Assembly (NCBI GenBank): GCA_023381535.1
Contig: JAMCSN010000215.1
Span: 1,136-10,854, forward strand
DNA: 9,719 bases
Reading direction: 5' to 3'
Source: Bacteroidota bacterium
GTDB lineage: Bacteria > Bacteroidota > Ignavibacteria > Ignavibacteriales > Melioribacteraceae
The position numbers and the translations under genes were made by a program. This document shows, piece by piece, positions 5,599 through 9,719 of the stretch; position 1 is the stretch's first letter, and each line of letters starts with the position of its first letter. The notes under the pieces are model-generated. The model searched no databases. It saw nothing but the letters and a program-made list of their open reading frames with translations, and had not been told where the DNA came from.

Positions 5599-8500
5599 TC
5601 AGTTTGCCAATTTTACCCTTCCGGTTCTCTTAAGAACTCCCCAGCCTATCAATGTCCCTTTCAACGCGGAGATAACCGACTTGAAGACAACCCAGAACAT
5701 CAACTGCCGGTAAACCAATCTTTGAGGAATTAAATAAACGAGCCGCTTAACGTTTTCTTTTTCATAGCTGAATGCCAGCAATGATGAGAGCAGATCCACA
5801 AGTGTGAAGATTATATAATAGATCAATGTCTGGAACCACTGTCCCGTCCAAAGTGAAATTAACAAAACAATATCAACCAGCGGCGAGATTAGCGGAAGCA
5901 TGAATTGAAAAATAATTGCGTTGGGCAAAGCAACCATACCAAGATTTTTATATTCGGCATTGAACACCGCTTCTTTATGTTTCCACACGCTCTGCATAAT
6001 TCCGAAGGTCCAACGGAACCGCTGCTTCAAAAACATTTTGAGCGCCTCCGGCGCTTCGGTGTATGCTATTGCGGTATTTGAATAACGAACTTTGTAGCCG
6101 GACATCAACAATTTAATCGTGATGTCGCAGTCTTCGGCAAGCGTGTCGGTAGAAAATTTTTCTGCTTTAAGAACGGCATCTTTTCTGAAAGCTCCGATTG
6201 CGCCGGGAACAACCGTAATGCAATTGAGAAGATCGAAAGCGCGGCGGTCGAAGTTCTGACTGGTTATGTATTCGACAGACTGCCAAACTGTGAGCATGTT
6301 CATTTCGTTACCGACTTTTACGTTTCCGGCTACGGCTCCGACATTTTCATCGCTGAACAATTTCATTAGTTCGGAAATTGCATCGGACTTGAGTTGCGTA
6401 TCGGCATCGATGCAAACGAGAAAATCTCCTTTTGCCATTGTGATTCCATAGTTGAGTGCCGTTGCTTTGCCGCCGTTAGGTTTAGTGAAGACTCTTACGC
6501 TCGGATTGTCTGAAAATGTTTCTGAGACTTTTTTGAAAGTTGTGTCTTTCGATCCGTCGTCAACAAAAATGATTTCCAGATTTTTGTAATCGCTTCCAAG
6601 AATTTTTTCAACGGTTCGAACACAATTGATTTCTTCGTTATACGCCGGTACTAACACGCTTACCAGGGGTGCATCGGCAAAAGTAATTGCATCTTTGCGC
6701 TTGCGCTTCTGTTTCATAGATAGGACGGCAACGAAGACCATTCTTCCCACAGATAAAATTATTGCCACAAAGAATAACACAGAAAGAATATGCTCGGTCC
6801 AAAAAATTATTTCCGCTACAATCCAATTTACTTTAGAATAGTAAATGTCATTCTGGTTGGAAAGCGGCGGCATCAAGTCGCTGCGTTTTTTGCCAAGCAA
6901 CTCAGCAACTGAAACGAAGGTGTAGCCCCTATCTCTGAAATATTTTATAATTCTCGGCAGAGCTTTAACCGTTTCACTCCGGTCGCCTCCGGCATCATGC
7001 AGCAAAATAATGTTGCCGTAACTCACCTGATCGATAACACGCTGAACAATAGTATCGGCTGTAACATCTTTCTGCCAATCGCGCGGATCAATCGCCTCGG
7101 CGACGGTTAGATACTTTTGTTTATTGGCAATCACAATCGGCATTACGTCGTCGTACGATTGCGGTTCGGAATCTGCATTGTACGGCGGTCTGAACAAAAG
7201 CGTTGTGTGGCCTGTAACCGATTCAATTATTTTTCTTGTTACCGTCAGCTCAATCGCAGCACGCTCTGGATTTATTTCCGCCAGATTCGGATGAGAAAAA
7301 CTATGATTGCCGATTTCATGGCCGTCTTCATAAATTCTTTTCAGCACGTCTAAATTATTTTCAGCATTCAAACCAATTACAAAAAAAGTTGCCGGAATTT
7401 TATATTGTTTTAAGATATCGAGTATCTGCGGCGTGTACTTTGCATCCGGCCCGTCGTCAAATGTTAGAACAACTTTTTTGTCAACCTTTCCAAATTTCTT
7501 CATCAGATAGTTCGACGGCAGCTTTTCATATTCTTGATCGCTAATTACTTGAGCTTTGTTGTCATACGTAACGTTTATTAAGCCGGAATCGGGAGTGCTG
7601 ACAAGCTGAATAATGTCACCTTCACCGGAAAAGTCAACATCATACGTCGGCTGAATTTTGGTAAGTTGCGTTACATCGACGGGGTTTGCGATCAAAGAAT
7701 CTTGCGAAAAATTTCTCGAATAAAATTTCCAGAGCCGTTTGTCTTCGCCGCCAAGCCGCCAGAGAGCAACGCCGGATGTATTGTAATCCGCGGCCAATCT
7801 CATTGTGTTGAAACATGTAGCCGCATCGGCAAACCAAACTTGATGATGATGATAGTTGTCGTCATAGTAATCGAAATCCAAATTAAAACTGTCGTTGTCA
7901 AAATCTATTTTGCCTTCGGATTCCTTTGCAGTCACAACCGATTCTTGATAAGTCACATCAAGGCCTTCGTCGCCGTCCGGCCAATCGTAACCGTACGTTG
8001 GAATTCCAACAATAATTTTCCCGGAATCGATTTTTTTAAGAAGGTTGTTGATGGCGCTTTCGACCCAATTAATCGGCGAGATTGGGCCTGGGCTGCTTGT
8101 TGCGTAATGCATATCGTAAGCCATCAGTACAACGTAATCATTGTGTTCAGAAAGCTCTTCAAGATTGTAATCCGTGTTGAACGGCGGAATATCCTGTGTT
8201 ATAAGAAATCCTTCTTTGTGAAGAGCGGTATAGAGTTCTTTCTGAAAACGCGCAAGATTCTCGTCTCCCTCTTCAACAAGAGATTCAAAATCAATATTGA
8301 TGCCGGCAAAATTGTTTGCTTTAAGAATCTTAAGAATACTCGCAATAAATTTTTTCCGTTTGTCTTCGGATGAAATGATTCGGTGAACCGCCTTGCCGTC
8401 CCAGTTGCCGTTATAAAAATTAGTCAGCATCGGAACAATAGGAATCTTATGATCGCGCATTAATTTCAGTGCATGAGAATCAAAATTAGTTACCGCCGTA

Positions 8501-8952
8501 TCGCTGTCGCTAACAATAAACAGCCATTCAGGCATCACCATATTGAGTTTATCTATATTTTCATGAAGCGAAGTGAACGACTGCGGATCCCAGTTAACAT
8601 AAAACCCGGCTCTAATTTGCTGCGGAATTTTTTTCGCCTTCACCGGTTTAGAATGGAACTTGCCCGCATAGCTGACATCAAGCTTGTTGCTAAGTTTATG
8701 GCGAATTGTTTTATAAATTTTATTCTGCGTTGTTGAAAATGTTGCGATATGTTCAGGATTCAAAATGCGTTTGTAAATTTCGTTTTGGCTCGCAAGCTTC
8801 GGAAACGGAGTTCCGGTTTGGCGTGAAAACGTAAACAGCACAACAATAAGCGTAACCGCAGATATCAACCCGAATAGTTTCAAGAGACCTTTAAAAGTCT
8901 TCCAGCGTTTCGGCGATTCGCTAAAAAATATCGGTTTAGTTTTTTTATCCAT
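5599..8952 (-). CDS. Three-domain glycan enzyme: GH18 hydrolase, CE4 deacetylase and GT2 synthase in one membrane protein
   Basis: This encodes 1117 residues. After a basic N-terminus there is one helix (21-43). A GH18 domain (about 113-415) of the YaaH-like kind follows: FAGINIDFE with Asp221 and catalytic Glu223, MAYDMHY (277-283), GIPTYGYDW (316-324), HQVWFADA (370-377) and GVALWRLGGED (394-404). A CE4/NodB domain (about 490-688) has all motifs: TFDDGP (Asp499, Asp500), HSFSH (His550, His554), RPPY (588-591), DPRDW (622-626) and ILLHD (649-653). A second membrane segment (about 709-745) ends in a basic run, KQKRKRK. The GT2 domain has DDGS (798-801), DAD (849-851), ED (940-941) and QRFRW (977-981), the marks of processive chitin/hyaluronan/PNAG-type synthases, then about four C-terminal hydrophobic segments. 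By the positive-inside rule GH18 and CE4 are periplasmic and GT2 cytosolic. Likely job: make, deacetylate and trim a beta-linked GlcNAc polymer. The polymer is inferred; the domains are certain. The ribosome binding site is weak. Confidence 0.93.
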   Translation of the reverse strand: MDKKTKPIFFSESPKRWKTFKGLLKLFGLISAVTLIVVLFTFSRQTGTPFPKLASQNEIYKRILNPEHIATFSTTQNKIYKTIRHKLSNKLDVSYAGKFHSKPVKAKKIPQQIRAGFYVNWDPQSFTSLHENIDKLNMVMPEWLFIVSDSDTAVTNFDSHALKLMRDHKIPIVPMLTNFYNGNWDGKAVHRIISSEDKRKKFIASILKILKANNFAGINIDFESLVEEGDENLARFQKELYTALHKEGFLITQDIPPFNTDYNLEELSEHNDYVVLMAYDMHYATSSPGPISPINWVESAINNLLKKIDSGKIIVGIPTYGYDWPDGDEGLDVTYQESVVTAKESEGKIDFDNDSFNLDFDYYDDNYHHHQVWFADAATCFNTMRLAADYNTSGVALWRLGGEDKRLWKFYSRNFSQDSLIANPVDVTQLTKIQPTYDVDFSGEGDIIQLVSTPDSGLINVTYDNKAQVISDQEYEKLPSNYLMKKFGKVDKKVVLTFDDGPDAKYTPQILDILKQYKIPATFFVIGLNAENNLDVLKRIYEDGHEIGNHSFSHPNLAEINPERAAIELTVTRKIIESVTGHTTLLFRPPYNADSEPQSYDDVMPIVIANKQKYLTVAEAIDPRDWQKDVTADTIVQRVIDQVSYGNIILLHDAGGDRSETVKALPRIIKYFRDRGYTFVSVAELLGKKRSDLMPPLSNQNDIYYSKVNWIVAEIIFWTEHILSVLFFVAIILSVGRMVFVAVLSMKQKRKRKDAITFADAPLVSVLVPAYNEEINCVRTVEKILGSDYKNLEIIFVDDGSKDTTFKKVSETFSDNPSVRVFTKPNGGKATALNYGITMAKGDFLVCIDADTQLKSDAISELMKLFSDENVGAVAGNVKVGNEMNMLTVWQSVEYITSQNFDRRAFDLLNCITVVPGAIGAFRKDAVLKAEKFSTDTLAEDCDITIKLLMSGYKVRYSNTAIAYTEAPEALKMFLKQRFRWTFGIMQSVWKHKEAVFNAEYKNLGMVALPNAIIFQFMLPLISPLVDIVLLISLWTGQWFQTLIYYIIFTLVDLLSSLLAFSYEKENVKRLVYLIPQRLVYRQLMFWVVFKSVISALKGTLIGWGVLKRTGRVKLAN

Positions 8953-8979
8953 CTATCTTAATCAAATGACTATCATTAG

Positions 8980-8997
8980 AACACCCATCCAGGTGTT
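8980..8997 (-). terminator. Weak hairpin after the MgtA-like gene
   Basis: AACACC (8980-8985) and GGTGTT (8992-8997) form a 6-bp stem with a 6-nt loop between the MgtA-like stop and the start of the glycan enzyme gene. On the minus strand no real T-run follows, so termination is uncertain. The remaining bases of this 120-bp gap show no recognisable promoter or binding site. Confidence 0.25.
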
Positions 8998-9072
8998 TTG
9001 GTTCTGATAATCTTTCATCAATCATCAATTTATTCGTATTAAGGAATCGTCCGTTACTTCAAGAAAAGAAAT

Positions 9073-9719
9073 TTATATCCACGCTTTTCTCAGCAGCCAC
9101 ATCTTGATTATCTGAGTAAGAATGATATAACAGCTCAGCGTAAGCAAAAGCAGCGGCCAGTACAACGGCGGCAGACTTACAAATCCAAGCGCGGCGGCAA
9201 ACGGTGAGAACGGCAAATACATTCCGACCGACATTATAATTACAGTAGTCGCTATCAAAGGCCAGCTGGGACGGCTTTGTATGAACGGAATTTTATTTGT
9301 TCGAATGATATGAATGATAAGTGTCTGCGTCATGAGAGATTCCACGAACCATCCGGTTTGAAAGAGCGATGCTTTAGCCGGATCCCAACAACCAAAAACA
9401 TACAGCATGATGAAATAAGTCGTGTAATCAAAAATGGAACTGATTGGACCGATGAAAAGAATGAACCGGCGTATCTCGTCAATCAACCAAGGACGCGGTC
9501 TCAAGATTTGTTCAGGGTCAACATCATCGGTTGGAATCGGAACTTGCGAAAAATCGTAGAGCAAATTGTTAGTAAGCACTTGAATCGGCGCCATCGGAAC
9601 AAACGGAAGAAATGCGCTCGCGCCGAGCACGCTAAACATGTTTCCGAAATTCGAACTGGCGCCCATGCGGATGTATTTTAAAATGTTCGCAAAAACTTTT
9701 CGTCCTTCAAGAACACCTT
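9073..9719 (-). CDS. C-terminal part of an MgtA-like P-type Mg2+ ATPase, 5' part beyond the window
   Basis: The frame is open to the right edge, and the ATG at 9666 is internal: the codons before it read GVLEGRKVFANILKYIR, which matches the conserved lead-in to the second membrane half of MgtA/MgtB. About 214 C-terminal residues of a protein usually near 900 are present, with no nucleotide-binding or phosphorylation domain in view. Visible helices are ASSNFGNMFSVLGASAF, then PIQVLTNNLLYDFSQVPIP with the Asn and Asp that bind the ion in this family, followed by FILFIGPISSIFDYTTYF, the FQTGWFVESLMTQTLIIHII helix and two last helices ending KMWLLRKAWI. That is the M5-M10 set of a type III P-ATPase. 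Its expected role is ATP-driven Mg2+ uptake at the inner membrane. It precedes the glycan enzyme gene on the same strand with a 120-bp gap; no functional link is evident. Confidence 0.9.
   Translation of the reverse strand, partial: GVLEGRKVFANILKYIRMGASSNFGNMFSVLGASAFLPFVPMAPIQVLTNNLLYDFSQVPIPTDDVDPEQILRPRPWLIDEIRRFILFIGPISSIFDYTTYFIMLYVFGCWDPAKASLFQTGWFVESLMTQTLIIHIIRTNKIPFIQSRPSWPLIATTVIIMSVGMYLPFSPFAAALGFVSLPPLYWPLLLLTLSCYIILTQIIKMWLLRKAWI

Noticed and set aside
7666..8373. A 235-codon open frame on the plus strand inside the glycan enzyme gene
   Set aside because: It lies opposite the GH18 coding region, has no recognisable domain or ribosome binding site, and its composition is that of an antisense shadow of a strongly conserved gene.
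9664..9666. ATG at 9666 as the true start of a small membrane protein
   Set aside because: The codons upstream are in frame and encode the conserved MgtA sequence GVLEGRKVFANILKYIR, so this Met is internal.
9277..9681. A 134-codon open frame on the plus strand opposite the MgtA-like gene
   Set aside because: The minus strand encodes conserved MgtA helices here, and the plus-strand product is a charged peptide without family features.
1..9719. tRNA, rRNA or riboswitch (for instance an Mg2+ sensor leader of the MgtA-like gene)
   Set aside because: No cloverleaf or conserved aptamer pattern is visible, and the leader of the MgtA-like gene lies beyond the right edge.

Overview
The window looks like ordinary chromosomal DNA from a low-GC Gram-negative member of the Bacteroidota/Chlorobi/Ignavibacteria group. 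The evidence is an S46 dipeptidyl-peptidase, a small outer-membrane beta-barrel protein with an SxSQ-type signal-peptide end, a REP-associated transposase with its palindromes, and a GC-rich palindromic repeat inserted in frame in a coding sequence. Shine-Dalgarno-like sequences are visible before several genes, which fits Ignavibacteria-like lineages better than core Bacteroidetes. The taxonomic call is an inference from gene content, not a marker-gene assignment.

Layout: (1) 1-1230, minus strand: the first 410 codons of a GlmU-type sugar-nucleotide pyrophosphorylase, running off the left edge. It carries one clear (278-347) and one probable (640-683) in-frame palindromic insertion. (2) A divergent AT-rich intergenic region. 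(3) 1382-1843, plus strand: a small exported beta-barrel-like protein. (4) 1936-4128, plus strand: an S46 serine dipeptidyl-peptidase whose specificity residue is Arg, pointing to the Asp/Glu-specific DPP11 class. (5) 4129-4850: a compact mobile cassette, REP palindromes - RAYT Y1 transposase (4215-4802) - REP palindromes, starting at the base after the peptidase stop codon. (6) 4869-5522, minus: a six-helix membrane protein with a His-rich loop, perhaps a NicO/TauE-like transporter. (7) 5599-8952, minus: a 1117-residue membrane protein joining a GH18 hydrolase domain, a CE4 polysaccharide deacetylase and a processive GT2 synthase. (8) 9073-9719, minus: the C-terminal quarter of an MgtA-like P-type Mg2+ ATPase, running off the right edge.

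How the genes may work together: the GH18-CE4-GT2 protein has in one chain the three activities that PNAG-type systems spread over PgaB (deacetylase plus hydrolase) and PgaC (synthase). Predicted topology places the synthase in the cytosol and the two carbohydrate-modifying domains in the periplasm. The GlmU-like enzyme could supply UDP-GlcNAc, but it is about 4 kb away on a separate transcript, so that link is only metabolic inference. The peptidase and the beta-barrel protein are cell-envelope housekeeping. The most unusual DNA features are the in-frame palindromic element(s) in the GlmU-like gene and the REP-RAYT cassette fitted between two genes without touching either.
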